This document shows, piece after piece, positions 39,501 to 52,804 of a DNA stretch of 64,000 nt (position 1 is the first letter of the stretch; each line of letters starts with the position of its first letter). The DNA is from Certhia americana (taxonomy: Eukaryota > Chordata > Aves > Passeriformes > Certhiidae). Below the pieces are notes generated by a model. That model was not told where the DNA came from and searched no databases. It worked only from the letters and a program-made list of their open reading frames with translations. A program made the position numbers and the translations under genes. The DNA lies in the NCBI GenBank assembly GCA_018697195.1, contig CM031878.1, forward strand, positions 40,074,564 through 40,138,563, given 5' to 3'.

Positions 39501-40589
39501 AGGCCCCACAAAGACAGTCTAGTTGCGTGCATCAGCACTGATTCCTCTCTAAGCATTACTAAATCCAGAGAATTATATTTGCATGCTCAATAAAGAACTG
39601 AACACATCCCATAAAGAGCATATTGAAGATTCCAGACAGAATAAGTTCTAGTACAGGTGGCATTACCTATATAATTTGCAGAGTACAAGTGGCAGTGACA
39701 GGCAGGGAACAAAGAAATTGACTTGGTATCCAGGATAAACACCACATCTTTTTACTTGCAAATTTATAGTGTTAGATATGGAAATTAGGAATAAACAAGA
39801 AATTCCAGCTGTGTCTTTTATGAGTATATCTGTTCTTTGGTGGTTTTTTTTTAATATTTTCTTCACTCATATATCTAGTCAGTCTTAAATGCTCAAAAAT
39901 ATCTGTACAAGAAAGATCTCCAGTAAGACATCTCATTTTGCACCTGATCATTTTTTAACATGTCAACAATTTTCATATCGCTTTGAGGCATTTTGGTAAG
40001 TAAAAGTGAGAACAGTAAAACTTTCTACATTCTATGTAGCATTTAAAATAGAAAGGTCTGGAGTCTTTCTAAGGCTGGTTTTCATCTTTCTCTTCTTTTC
40101 TGCCTGACAGAGACATTCTGCCTCATAAAGAAGTTCTGCCTAGGTTTTACTCAGTCATATTAATTCAGAATTCATTCCCTCCCTATAGGAAATTTTCCAA
40201 CCCCTGACCACATTTTTTTTTTTCTTTAGGTCAACAAGCAGGCTTGACAGAGTTGAAAGGTCAATATCATCCCTTGCATATACAGTCACTGCAACAGCAC
40301 ATGTTGACACCAGCACTTGGATGGGCTAAGCTTGTCTACAAGACCTTTTTGACAAACTATCCCAAGAAAGAGTTGCCATCTTGTCAAGACAACCTGCTGT
40401 AACATTTCACAAACCGAGACTTGGTCTCCATAATCCTCACTCAGGAAGATATTCTATGCCTCCTTTCACTACTGTGAGAAATTGAAGACAAAAATTTTCC
40501 ATTTATAAGGTAAGGTAAACATAATGGAATGGGTCACCAAACATTTTATTTTCCTTTCTCACGACACTCAGTTTCAGTCATCAGGCTTG
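33509..40589. other. Intergenic DNA with one GC-rich block
   Basis: About 7 kb without a supported gene. The GC-rich block at 33660-33960 is listed separately. A run of about 19 A lies near 34765-34783 and an A-rich tract near 36925-36960. Sequence around 34610-34745 is unusually complex and non-repetitive, but nothing identifies it. Confidence 0.5.
33660..33960. other. GC-rich, CpG-poor block of unknown origin
   Basis: Roughly 300 bp rich in CCAGG, GGCCCA and CAGGCC words sits in an AT-rich neighbourhood. CpG is scarce (a few, such as TTCCGTG and GCCCGC), so it does not look like an active CpG island. Overlapping frames of up to 120 codons are open on both strands, as expected from low stop-codon density. 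It could be an unrecognised repeat, a fragment of an old retrocopy or a recombination-driven GC peak. Confidence 0.5.
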
Positions 40590-41286
40590 CAAGACCCATG
40601 CATGCAAACCTCTTCAAGCTAAACAAGGCCAAGTGTAGGATCCTGAACCTGGATGGCAATTCCCAACACAAACACAGGCTGGGTGGAGAAGGGATTGAGA
40701 GTAGCCCTGTGAGAAGGCCTTGGGGGTGCTGGGGGGTGAGAGGCTGGACATGACCCAGCCATGGGCACTCCCAGCCCAGAAACACAAACGTGTCCTGGGC
40801 TGCATCCAGAGCAGTGTGGGCAGCAGGGGAGGGAGGGGATTCTGCCCCTCTGCTCTGCTCTGGTGAGAGCCCACCTGGAACCCTGCATCCAGCTCTGGGG
40901 ACCCAGCACAGGAAGGACATGGAACTGTTGGAGTGAGTCCAGAGGAGCCACAAAGATGATCAGAGGGAGCACCTCTCCCATGAAGGCCTGCTGGGAGAGA
41001 GATGGGATTATTCATCCAGAAGAAGACTCCAGGGCTACCTCACAGCAGCCTTTCAGTACCTAAAAGTAGCCTATAAGAAAGCTTGAGAGGGATGTTTTAC
41101 AAGGAGCACTACAATGAAGCATAATAGCTTCAAACTGAAAGAGATTAAATTTAGGTTAATTATTAGGAAGCAATTCTTTACTGTGAGGCACTAGCACAGG
41201 TTGCCAATGGAAGCTGTCCCCTGCTCATGGCAGGAGGGTTGAGCTCGATAGTCTTTAAGGTCCTTTCCAACCTAAAATATTCTATT
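40590..41286 (+). mobile_element. CR1 LINE 3' portion with tail, plus strand
   Basis: It starts with sequence equivalent to the MKFNKGKC-like segment (here FKLNKAKCRIL), then the 196-bp core (40703-40898) coding in two frames for DMTQPWALPAQKHKRVLGC and EGILPLCSALVRAHLEPC, then a strongly diverged 3' region: CTTTCAGTACCTAAAAG, TTTTACAAGGAGCACTA, ACTGTGAGGCACTAGCACAG and GTCCTTTCCAACCTAAAA, ending ATTCTAT. The 5' truncation near 40590 is typical. Outside the core many bases differ from the CR1 consensus as I know it. Inactive copy. Confidence 0.9.
40703..40898 (+). repeat. 196-bp CR1 core block, copy B
   Basis: Ungapped match to the blocks at 13048-13243 (195/196) and 58590-58785 (192/196). 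Compare the flanks: immediately downstream this copy reads AGGAGCCACAAAGATGATC while the others have insertions, deletions and substitutions in the same place. Confidence 0.9.
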
Positions 41287-42349
41287 TTTTTTTGGTCAGG
41301 AGTGAAACAAGGGACTAAATCAATCTGATATTTTATCTTCTTTTAAACAGCCAGACTTCTAACTATAAAAACACCTACTTACTACATACAAAAACTACAC
41401 TCAAAACATACTGCTAGCAGCAGTGTGGTCAGGAGCAACAAGACCTTGTCAGGCATCCACCACTCACCCAATCTTCAGATGATGATGGCAGGCCATTAAG
41501 CTGTCAGCTCTGCATTCTTCTGCCCACCCTCTGGCAGCCATTTCCTCCATGGCTATACTAAACCCAGTCACTGTCATAATGACAAATGGGTCTTTACTCC
41601 CTTACCATGTCAGCTAACAAATCACAGAATGAAACTTTGGTAGCTGAAGTCTCCAAACCCAAAGAGTAATTATCATATTTTTCACAGAATGAGCTGTCAG
41701 AGCATTACCAACCCAGATGTTACTAGAATCCAAATTGCTTAGTATATGAACTATATTGTTTGTGAAATATCTGTAATACATCCTGCATTCTGTTTTACAT
41801 ATGACAGCACAACATTCCTCATGGACTGTAGAACTCCAGGTTTGTTGAGGTTTAGATTTTGTACACACGGTAAGTTCTTTGCCTCAAAGCAGAAACAAGC
41901 TCAAGTCAAATGTGGAGCTGTTTAGGAATGTTTTTGCTGGTTTTACTTCGGGAAATACAAATGGGTATTGCAGACAAAATACCTCTTAGGTATAAGATGG
42001 ATTGAGTAATCAAGCAAAGCAATAGCTCCTGGGTCCAGAACAGGAAGCTGGTTAGAGCATCTACCTGGACTTGGCAGGACAGGGTATGAATTCCTGGCCT
42101 TGGTCAAGAAGAGCAGGGTAACACCTGTGTTTCTCATATGCTACATTAGTCCTCTATTTCAGACTTCTTTTCTTCTGTATTTCTGAAGAAAAAGAAATCT
42201 TGGAAGACCAAGGTTTTATTTCAGTGTAAATTGTCTATAATCCTAGATTTCAAGGTTTTATAAAGTAAGAAAAATCTTTACTGTCTAGGTTTTGTAGAAG
42301 ATTATATACTTTCCCTGGCATAATATAAAAGTATTTCAGTCTTAGGGAA

Positions 42350-42388
<39 letters not shown>

Positions 42389-43773
42389 TGGAATGTTTTG
42401 TAGGATCAGTTTAATGTTTCATATTGGCTAGAGAACTCACAGATTTATTGGTCTGAATTGCTTTCACACTGATGAGTCAGTCGTTTCAATGGTTCATCTC
42501 AAGATTGGAATTTAGAAAATAATTTGTAATTCCTTTCAAGGTGGCAAGTGTCCCAGGGAATGATAGTTGTGAGTTCACTGGAAATAAAGTAATATTAATT
42601 ATTCAAAACAATTCCACTCAGTTTCAACCACTCCAGATTTTCAAACTTGTTCCATACACAAGCTTTTATATGCAGAAAGTAAATACATTATTTGTATGTG
42701 CATAACTTTGGCTCAGAGTACAAACCCCAGGGATAGTATGCAGCTCTGAATACACAGGTTACAAAAAATAATATAATTTCTAAGCTTTTAAGGCTGTATT
42801 AGCTCCCTATTAGTTTTTTTCTGCACTTCTGCCTCTCCAGATGTGGAGGCATAGGAAACACTCCAGGAGGAATTTTGATGCCACCTGTCAGTATTAAGTG
42901 CTTTGAGATGCAGCCACAAACTCTACTTCACAGGTAAAAGTCCGGTGATCTCTGTTTGCACGTTTTGGGCACAAGAAGGTTAGACTGAATAGTGCCAACA
43001 TATTCTTTAGTATACATTTCTGCTAAGGTTCAGCACAGCACAAGAAATAAAACCCAGGCAAGACAATATGTAGGGTGAACACAGTGAGGTGTAAGGGATG
43101 CAACTGTCAGCTGCTCAATGAGATTCTCCCATGTACAATGATGTGAAGGAATAAAACTATCTGAACAAAACAGGTAGACTCAGTGCACACCAAATTCTTG
43201 GCTGAATGATCACGTATCCTGGTAGTCTAGTGGCCAGAAAGAGTCAAATACCAAAATGAAATACGAGTAGAACATTACCAACAGATCACTAATGTTTAAA
43301 CATTGAATAATGGAAACTGAGAACTGTATTGAAATTCTATGTCCCTGAAGACTGAAGATCACAGATTCATTCAGAAATCATGAAAGAATGGTAGGTTATA
43401 ACTACAGCTGTCCTGCAGATATCTATAAGTCTGTCTCAGTGAAGAAAACTGTTCAAATATTTCACTGCCCCCAAGAACACTTGTATTTGTGCTGTACAGT
43501 GTGATAAAGGGATCATTTTTCACACAGGCAATAGAATATTTTTACAAATTCCAAACATACCAAGCAAATTTCTAGGAAAACATGTCTCTGATAACAATTC
43601 ATCTGCCCATTCTGAACTATGAGATTTGAATTCAAAAGTTTTTCTGCTCTGACCAGCAGTGAAATAAATGGATCTTTATAATTTTTTCTTTAAAAAGAAT
43701 AAGAACATCCCACATCCCAGCATCTAAAGCAATCATGTGGCCTTTATGATATTCCCATTTAAGCTTGGTCATC
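41287..43773. other. Intergenic DNA, no gene recognised
   Basis: No coding or RNA gene is supported. A 35-A homopolymer occupies 42351-42385 and is listed separately. Confidence 0.5.
42351..42385. repeat. 35-nt poly(A) homopolymer
   Basis: Thirty-five consecutive A follow TTAGGGAAC and precede GCTTGG. No transcript-like body upstream and no flanking target duplication were recognised, so this is annotated as a homopolymer, not a retrocopy tail. Confidence 0.9.
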
Positions 43774-44347
43774 TTTCTTGGTTTCAGCTGGGGTAAATTT
43801 TCTGCAGAGTGGGACTGTTTTGGATTTCTGTTGAACACAGGGTTGATAACATAGAGATGATTTTGTTATTGCTGAGCAGGACTTGCACAAAGACAAGGCC
43901 TGTTCAGCTTCTCACAGAGCCGTGTTGCTGAGGAAGTTGGGGGTGCATGGGAGTTTGGGACAGGACACAGCCAGGACAGGTGACCCCAGCTGACCAAAGG
44001 GATATTCCAGACCACATGATATCATGCTCAGGATGTGAAGTGTGGGAAGAAAGAGAAAGAGGAGGACATTTGGTGTGATGTTACTCATCTTCTCAAGTAA
44101 CCATTACATGTGATGGGGCCCTGATCTCCTGGAGATGGCTGAACACCTCCCAGCCCATGGAAAGCAGGGAATTAAGTCCCTGTTTTGCTTTGTTGTGTGC
44201 ACAGCTTTTGCTTTCTCTATTTAAGTGTCTTTCAACCCATGAGATTTCTGCCCTTTACCCTTGTGATTATCTCCCCATCCTCGCAGGTGGGGAAGTGAGT
44301 GAGTGGCAGCATGGGGCTTGGTTTCTGGCTGGGGTTAAACCATGGCA
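43774..44347 (+). mobile_element. Old avian ERV LTR, plus strand
   Basis: This matches, with decay, an avian LTR type I recognise by its landmarks: TTGGTTTCAGCTGGGGTAA at the start; CACAGCCAGGACAGGTGACC; CCAAAGGGATATTCCA followed by ACCACATGATATCATGC; CTTTCAACCCATGAG; GGGGAAGTGAGTGAG; and GGCTGGGGTTAAACCATG at the end. The two ends are partial inverted repeats, GGTTT.AGCTGGGG against CTGGGGTTAAACC. The TATA region expected after ATCATGC is mutated (CAGGATGTGAAG), and the canonical TG...CA termini have decayed. No target duplication was found. Probably an ERVL-type solo LTR, much older than those at 8.4, 56 and 60.3 kb. Confidence 0.8.
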
Positions 44348-45639
44348 ACTTCTAATTCTCTCACATAGCCTCTGTCCAGAAATCAGTTTCATTCAACATT
44401 TTCTTATTAGAAGCACTTCACTTTCTACAGTTATTTAATTGAGGTGAGATTTGAACTTGAGTGCTGTATATGAAGTAAGTTACTGTTGCCTCTTTTTTTG
44501 TGATTTTAATACAAGGCTACATCCAATGGACTTTCTTTCTGAAAGTTTAGTCACACCTGCCAAAGCCCCATAAAAATGCATTTTGTCCAAAATACATGTA
44601 ACTAACTCACACTTTCATTAAGCAGCACCTCACAAAGGTGTCTAAGATGCATGACTGGAGCAAGACTTGACATGGAGAGACAATACTAGAGGAAAAAGAG
44701 ACTCCAATATATTCAGCAAGGTATTCTCTGATTCCTTTAAAGCAATTCCATCTTTTCTATTTTCCACTTAAAAGATGGGGTCAAAAATGTGGAGACTTTT
44801 CTCCCTTCAGTGCCTTGCAGACATACTTAGGTATTGCTGATTACTTCTTCTTCAAGAGCTTAAGAAATATGGAAGAGTCCTCTGGGAATGAGTCTCTCTA
44901 TTCCCTTATGAAAGATAACTATATGAAGCTTTTCACTTAGAAAGAAACTTATATAAGGTGTTTCACGGTGATTTTGAAAAGTCATGCTAAGAAATAACAG
45001 TCCATGTGGTATTAGAGACCCATAGCCCTAGAAAAGAAGCACAAAGGGATTCCTACAGTTCTTTTCCTGATTAGGGTCAAAACCTTAGAAACAAGTAAGT
45101 TATCTAAATCTCTTACACACACTACTGAAGCACAGATGATTTCCCTAGAAATAGTTCATGCTCATTTCTTCAAGTCTTCTTCAAGCTCTAAATTTAGAAT
45201 TTTTTGCATCTATAATATCTTTAAATAAAATGGAAATCCTAAAAAGAATATTTGAGGGCCAGGAGAGGGAGCTTTAACAGATGTTGGACAGCTCAAAACA
45301 GACATGAGGAACAAATGTGTGATCATACTGGAATTTACACCAAAATATTTCCAAAATGAAAAAAATGTTTTCAAGGGACTATGAAAGGTGTCATAAAAGG
45401 CCAGTAAAAGTTCATTAGAGATGCTTGTGATTTTGTATTTTCCAATAAAACTCTGAAGTCCAATTGAACAATATTTTTGTCAGAAAACACACCAAAAAAA
45501 AGCAGTGCATGGAAAATATTCTCTTATTCTTATCTCCTCAGGATTCAAATTCCTGCACTTAAATTTTATTTTTCCAGTTGCTTTTAAGGCTGTTTCAAGG
45601 CTGATTCTACAAAGCCTATTTTGGTTGAAAGACATCCAT
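44348..45639. other. Intergenic DNA, nothing recognised
   Basis: AT-rich sequence between an LTR and a CR1 fragment, with no supported gene or repeat. Confidence 0.5.
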
Positions 45640-46223
45640 TTCCATACCCTACGGATGATTCTGACTGTAAAAAGGAAAGAGACCTAAGTAAGAAAAACAT
45701 TTCATTCTTGACTGCACAAGCAAGAAAATTGAGCAAATGGGACAAGAGACCTGTGTGGATGAACAAGGAACTCCAGTCACTACTCAGGCATCAAGCAGAA
45801 AATACACAGGGGATGGAAGCACTCAGGCCATGTGGTATGAATATAGAGAATTTGCAAAGTGGAAATGAGATGAGGAATGTGGAATTTAGGACACAGAGAA
45901 GGCAGGGTCACTGAATGCTTTCTTTGCACTGGTCTTCACTGATAAGACCAGACATCAGGAAACTCTGATAGGGGGGGCCTTGGGGAGGTATGGAGGTAGG
46001 AAGGAAAGAAGGAATTAATGAAGGAAGGAAGGTGCAGAAGGAAGGGAGGTGCGTAAGGAAGGTGCGGGATGGAGGGAGGAAGAGAGGGAGTCTTCATCAC
46101 TGGAGATGTTCAAGAACAGTGTGGGCAGAGCCCTGTGCCATGTGCTCAAGGTTAACCCTTCTTGAGCACAGAGACTGTACCAAATGACCAGCCGTGGTCC
46201 CTTTCAATGTGACTCATTCTGAT
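45640..46223 (+). mobile_element. Internally deleted CR1 LINE with GA-rich expansion
   Basis: The left part (about 45690-45960) translates to a segment like the CR1 endonuclease-RT linker: FLTAQARKLSKWDKRPVWMN followed by KELQSLLRHQAE, then after frame changes a piece resembling ALNAFFALVFT around TGAATGCTTTCTTTGCACTGG. The right part (about 46097-46223) is a CR1 3' end: GGAGATGTTCAAGAACAG, then TGGTCCCTTTCAATGTGA and CATTCTGATT. The reverse-transcriptase domain between them is missing, replaced by a GGAAG-rich array at 45985-46092. The linker identification is moderate; the 3' end is clear. Confidence 0.7.
45985..46092. repeat. GGAAG/GGAGG-rich imperfect array
   Basis: Almost purely purine on this strand, built from irregular GGAAG, GGAGG and GAAGG units with GGTGC interruptions. 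It sits exactly between the two CR1 pieces, where the reverse-transcriptase region is missing. Confidence 0.85.
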
Positions 46224-49200
46224 TGTTGTAATCTCAGTAAAACCCAGTTCCAGGATGTTAGGTTGCAAGCCTTTCACAAAGGTGATGTGAGATCAAACTA
46301 TGAGAACCAATGGTATTTCCAAATGCAGGGAAGTATTCAACAGCAGCATGCCTAAGGAAATTCACAATTGGAAAAAAAATTTAGTTAAGACACTAATTAG
46401 AAACCACTCCAATTTTCATACTAATAGGGGTATTAAGAATTAAGGCTGATCTCTTGTTTTTTCCTTTTAATGAGAGATAAATGCTAACTGCTTTTCTTAA
46501 GGTCTTACTTAGCTGCCAGCACTGAAATTCACAGAAAATATTCACACACACATTATGGATAAGAAAGTAGGTTCTGACAACAAAGTCAGCAGCTGCTTGG
46601 AGTAGGTTTCTCCAGAGACCTAAGTGATCATGATCTACCCCTTACACATATCTGCCTGCCATTGTGGCCATAGAAGGCAATGGTGGGATAGATGTTGCTG
46701 GGGAAGCTGGCCACTCACAATACAATCAGTGAGGAAAACACTCCATTATGCAGTTGCCAATTGCTCCAGAGAGAGAAGCTAGATCAAGCCCAAAATACAA
46801 GATTTTTCTTAATCACTTCCCAAACCAGCTCAAATTGCTTCTCAAACTTATAGGCCTCCAGAAAGAGCACATTAATTAAAATTCACTTTTGGCTTAAATT
46901 GTTAGAAAGACAAGATTCTCATCATCTGGACGAAAAAAAAATCTCCCTCTAGATTTGTATTTGCTCTCAGAAAAATATCATCGAGTTCACTCAAAGCAGA
47001 AAGGAAAACATCAGTTTTGTTGTTTCTTGAAGCTACAGTAAAAGCTTATTCCTCAAGAAATCAGACACAAAATAATCAATACAAAAAACTGCTGCAGTCT
47101 GGAAAATACTGTAAGTTGATGGTTTGGTGGGATGTTTATTCACAGCCATACTATCTCCTGTTCAAGAATAAAACAGGCAGTAAAAAAGTACAGTTTGAAA
47201 AGCTTGCAAATGACTGTGTAATATCCTAGTCACTTTGGAAGACACTTTTATTTTTGGGCCTGGAAAGATCTCAAACATCCCAATGTCATTCTTACTGTCA
47301 GTCAAATTACCACTCTCTATAAGCAGACAACAAGACTTATTTTCTCTGCTTTGTTTTATCGTGTAGTTAAGTCAATATCGTACAAAAAACACATTGTAGA
47401 AAAAATCTAACTTGGAAAACAGATGGAAAAATATTTTTATTCTTTGTAATAATAGTTCATATCAGTGGCTGACTGTTTCATAACATACTCCTCTAAAACA
47501 ATAACTATGATAAATGTAGGTCTTTCTATTAACACTACTATTAACAGTGTGAGAAAATTTCCTTTCATTTTATTATCTTTTCAGTTAACTTTTTTCACAT
47601 TATTTTAATGACCCCAGGTTGAGCAGAAGAGTGCAAAGAGTAATTAAGTCTCCTAACCTTTGATGATACCCAGGATGAACAAAGCAGAACTTAATGTAGA
47701 CAAAAAGAGATATTTTGCAGCTTCTGTCATTCTAAAGATTCACAAAAATATCTCAAATGTCTTGAAAATACTACCAGAAAAACTACCCTGTATATTATTG
47801 AACAGTTTCTAAATTCAACACACAAATCTTTCTCCACTAGAGGGAAGAAAGGGAATTTTTTGCTATCTAAATGAAAAAATTGCAAGGGACAAAGGGACAG
47901 GTTATTCTCTATATTTTGTCTTAAAATTCACATCACTGTGATCAAATTAATTCCTGTTTTCATTGAAATATCAGAAGGGATTAATGTGGTTAATGTGACA
48001 GTTTTTAAAACTATCTTCCAATAGAAATATATAAAAAAAATTAATCTTCCCTCTAACAAAACAAAATACCTAAAACAAGATCAAAAGCAAAGCAATTACT
48101 ACTTTTGCATTGAAAAATCATAGAATTTTTCATAACTATAATAAAATTCAGAATGTATCAATACTTGCAAATCTATGAAAAATTTTATTTCAAGATGAAT
48201 TCCACATTGTTCTCATTTTACTACATGTCGTGTTAGAAGAAACAATATAAAACTTTTATGTGGAACAGATAAAGATGTACACTGACAGGCAGGATTCCTA
48301 AAATATTCACGCCTTCACTCAAGTTAATGACTCTGAGAGTTTAAGAGTTCCATAATATATTGTTTGCATGACATTAATACTTCAGCAAATTATTAGGCAA
48401 ATAGGCGTGACCTCTGGTATTTGATTTCAAACGTGAATGCATGCCTGGATTTTTCCAGGCACAGTAAAGAGCTAGCCCTCAAAAACAAGCCATGAAGTGT
48501 ACCAGGAAGACCTGCAAGCGCCAATTTCACATCTTCCAGGGTTTCACAATTATAAACTTAATTTGGAATATGAAAAGTACAGAATATCTCCTCAGTTGCT
48601 CCCAGATAAATCAGTTCCATCAGCACCACTGACTTCCACAAAATGAATATTAATTTAAAATAAGTGCTTCTGAAAATTCAGTTTCCACAATAACCCTTAA
48701 CCAATTACAGAAAATCCCTGGCAGAGCAATAGTGTAAGAAAATTAAAAACAAATCAAATCAAATCAAATCACAACAACAAAAAAAAACCCCACCCATAAA
48801 AACAATAAACCATTTTCAGTAATAAATTGATTTACTTTTGATCATTGCAATACATTCAGCAAATAAATTTTAAGCAGTAATTCACGTGCAAATAACTAAT
48901 AAATATGAAATAAAGAAAGCCCTTCCAGACCATCAAAAATTTTTGCTGACAAAGTCAGCATCTACAGATGAGATAAAGGGGGTTTCCATCCTTATTAATG
49001 TATAATTGTATCTTTCACCTACATATGTGAAGAAATTTTGAGACCTCATGCCACCATTTTTTCTTTCAGAATTTTAACTCAGAACTGTCAGGAAGCCCAG
49101 ATCCTGAGAAATGGCTTGTAACAACAGAAAAGCTATGAATATACTAATGTTTTATTAACTTTGGGGTTTGTGTTATACCAGGATATCAGCCTCTAAAATA

Positions 49201-51544
49201 GGATGCCTTTGCCACAGAATCCAACCCAGGAATCAGACTTCAATCAATGCAAAGGATCTTATGAATTCAGCAATTTTCTGCCCTTGAGGGAGGGCCACAG
49301 AAGAAAAACTCTTCCTCTTGGAAGCTGCTATCATCTCTCACATAGGACCCATCAGCCAAACCAAAATGTTACCTGAGAGAGAATATGTTCCCTGGTGCTT
49401 CCCCTGTTCCCCACACACTAGCTTCTTCAAGAGAAGCTGTTCCTGCACAGTGCAGGCTTCTGTTCATTCCTTCACCATAACTCAGACCTGACGACAGCAA
49501 CGGTGCTGAAAATCCTGGCCTAAATGTATTATTACATTTAATAATGAAATAGGTTCACCTGGGCTCATGTGGTGTGCACTCCACACTCTCAATCTGCTGA
49601 CACAGACTTTTTAATTAAGCTGTGCTAAAAATACTGCAAAGCTCAGTAAAATGCATCCTGTCTGCACACAGCCCAGATGATAGGCTCTCTTCTTTATCCT
49701 GTATGTTACACTATGTGGAAATGTATTTTTGAAAGTGCAATCAATACCAGTCCTTTAAAATTTAGCTCTAATAGGGAGTATTATAGTTTAAAAAAAATCA
49801 GAAGATAATGGCATATTAAATCTTATCTCAGAACAGCAGAGTAGTGGTTTTATTCATGAGGAATTTTACAGTAGAAGGGCAGAAGGAGTGACTGAAAGTT
49901 ACTGCTATGCTTCTACATTCTATACCATGGCACAGGCCATGAACCTAAGGGCTCGCTTTAATTAAGGAACATCAAAAAACCCTAAATCTCAAAAAAATTG
50001 AACAGACAATACATTGTACCAGCTACTATGTTGTTCCATGACTTCATTGCCATTGGTGACAGTATTAATTTTAAATCTGAATACATCTAATTTCAACTCC
50101 CAAAACTTGTTCTTTTATAACTTCAATCTCTTCTCACATATTTCTTAGAAGAAATCTGTCCCTTCTCAGATACCTGTAAATCATAATTCCTTCTCTTACT
50201 CTTTTACTAGACAATTATTTCCTGGAGTCTCTCAATTTACAGCAAACTCCTTCCTTTCTTGACTCTTCAGTGAATTTTCTCAGACTTAGTAACTTCTATT
50301 TTGAATTTCGCACATTCAAAAATGATCAAACATTCTGAAAAAAAGTTACTTTAGAACTAAATACAAAAGCAACCTATCTTCTGGTTTTCTTTTTATATGT
50401 CTCTGATATATTCTGCAGTTTAGTTCAAAAAATTAAGGAAATACAATCAAAGTTGTCAGCACTAAGATGCAGATTCAGGATAAAGTATACTTCATGGGCA
50501 GTATTAAAATGATGGTCTATACTCTAGCCAATACCTTGTTCATTTTCAAGTATCACAGATACAATGAAAATATAATGTGTCAAGAAAAAAAAAATTTAAA
50601 TAACCCAGTACTTTGGACTTCTGGTTTTGGGGTTGTTTTTTTTGGAGGGGGGAGGGGCTGAAGCTTTTTGAGGTTTTGTGGAATTACTAAGAAAAGAATG
50701 ACTAAGCTATTCTCAAAAGATCTCTATTATTAATATGATATCAGTCACAATCTTTATAAGATAGTCTGATGCACTATCATAGTAGTAAAGAAAACCTGCT
50801 GTATTGCATGCATGCGTGCTCAGCTGCAACTGAGAAACAAAGCAATCCTTAGAAATGCAAAAGCACAGAGAAAGTATTAAGTAATCTGAGATGTTGAACA
50901 GATTGAAAATTAATAAAATGGAAACTGGTTAGTCATATCTGAAGGCATCATTAAAAATTTCCAATAATTTATTAGCTGGTAAGTTTTCTACCTCAGCCCA
51001 AGAAAATTACATTTTCTAGTTCTCATATTTTCATGTTCAAAACAGAAAGAACAAGAAGAAAAATCTTATTTCTTTACCAGGTACAGCAAACAGTTTAACT
51101 GCCGAAGAGAGGCAAAGGAAACTTTTTAAATAAGATTTGATACTACTAAAATCTACTCAGAAACTGATTGGGTGCAGTCAAGCAGAGTGTGGAAATGATA
51201 AGACCATCTGAATCATTTACATTTCACAGAAATGACAACCACTAACGTAATTTTATACATTGGAACCAGTTTGCTTACATAACTTTTGCCTATTGTTGAG
51301 GTCTGTATTTCAATAAAGCAAATGTGCAAATAGCATGGTTTCTGTTAGAAAAGAGTCTTCCATCAAGTTAAATAGCTGCACAACACACTAAAATCCAGAT
51401 AGCTATCATTCAACATCATTTTTGCATCTGTCAAGATTCTTGTTGCAATAGACAAGATAAAAAGGTTTAGAGGTTCAGAAATAAACAGCCTTTCTTGTTT
51501 TTATTCCATTTGCTGGCCTTTCCAAGACAATGGCCACAATAAAC

Positions 51545-51576
51545 ATCATCATTAATCATCATCATCATCATCATTA
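51545..51576. repeat. (ATC)n microsatellite
   Basis: Tandem ATC/CAT units with one interruption (ATTAATC) near the left end. Confidence 0.9.
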
Positions 51577-52804
51577 CAGTAAAAAAAATCTTAACTAAAT
51601 AAAAAAATATTACACAAATAGAACTGTTCTATAGACTTCTCTGAGAACAGCATCTATAGAGGGCATGCTCTCTGCAATTTTGATTACTTTTTTAATTAAA
51701 AGATCCCTTATTGCCACACTTTCATTCTTTTTTTTTTTTTAAAAAACCTAGATGAACACCCACAAAATAGTAGAGAACTCCGACTGGTATCAAAACAGTA
51801 ATAGATATTTGTTATTAATATAAATGCAACAGTATTCAACATCTAATCACCATAATTCCACACATTTTGTTGTGCCTGTTGGCCCAGCTCTTTTCCAAAA
51901 CTGAGCATGACATTTTTACTAAGATACTTATGGCAAACTCCTCATTCTTTCAGCAACCTATCAAAACAAAGTCTTTTCATGACCTCCCTGATTACCTCCT
52001 ATACCATCATTTCAGAGAAGGTGCTGCCTTAGGGACCAGACAGAGGAGAAAAAGTAGAAATTCAACATACTAATTTAGTATTAGTAATCTTTTTTGCAGC
52101 TGCAGTGATCTGAAGAGAAGTAAATTAGAAGGTATTGGGTATCAAAGATGACTAGATTTGCCATTTTATGATCATGGAAAACTCCTCTAGCCTGTAATAG
52201 CGATTTTTAGCAGCACAGTACTTAAGAGTGTAATTTAGCAACATGTTATTTAGGCTTGATCTTTTTTGTGGTCTGTTGGTCTGTTCCATGAGATCAGAGT
52301 GTTTTAACTTCAAAAAACCTGAAGTATGTGTCTCAGTTTTAAATGCTGCTACAGTATGAAATCATTAGAATAGATTTTTTTTTTTACATACTCAGAAAAA
52401 AAATATAAACAAATCCCAGCATTTAGAAATGGAGAAGATTTTTACCTCAGGTATCCTGGAGTCAGGAAAATCTTAGTAATTACTTTAAATAAAGCCCATG
52501 TTTAATATTAGAAAATGGTTATATTATATTAGTAAGAAAGCTTTTCTATCACTGTACTAAAATGTTTAGCTCCTTAATGAATGTTTATGCAGGAAGAAAA
52601 ACATACTTTTCACAATTTGAGATCCAACTTGCTCCCTTTGTTTCTCAGTGAGCACTACCTGAAAATTTATCCAGCACAGAAAGACATCTACTGACTTAGC
52701 AGTTTCCTGAAGTAAACATTTCATTAACCTTTCTAAAGGGAACAGTTTCTCCTAAGAGGGAAGGCATGTTTCAGATAAAAGGATAGAGAGAGTCCATGAT
52801 CGAA

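Noticed and set aside
42351..42385. Poly(A) as the tail of a processed pseudogene
   Set aside because: No transcript-like body upstream and no flanking target duplication; simple homopolymer is the more economical call.
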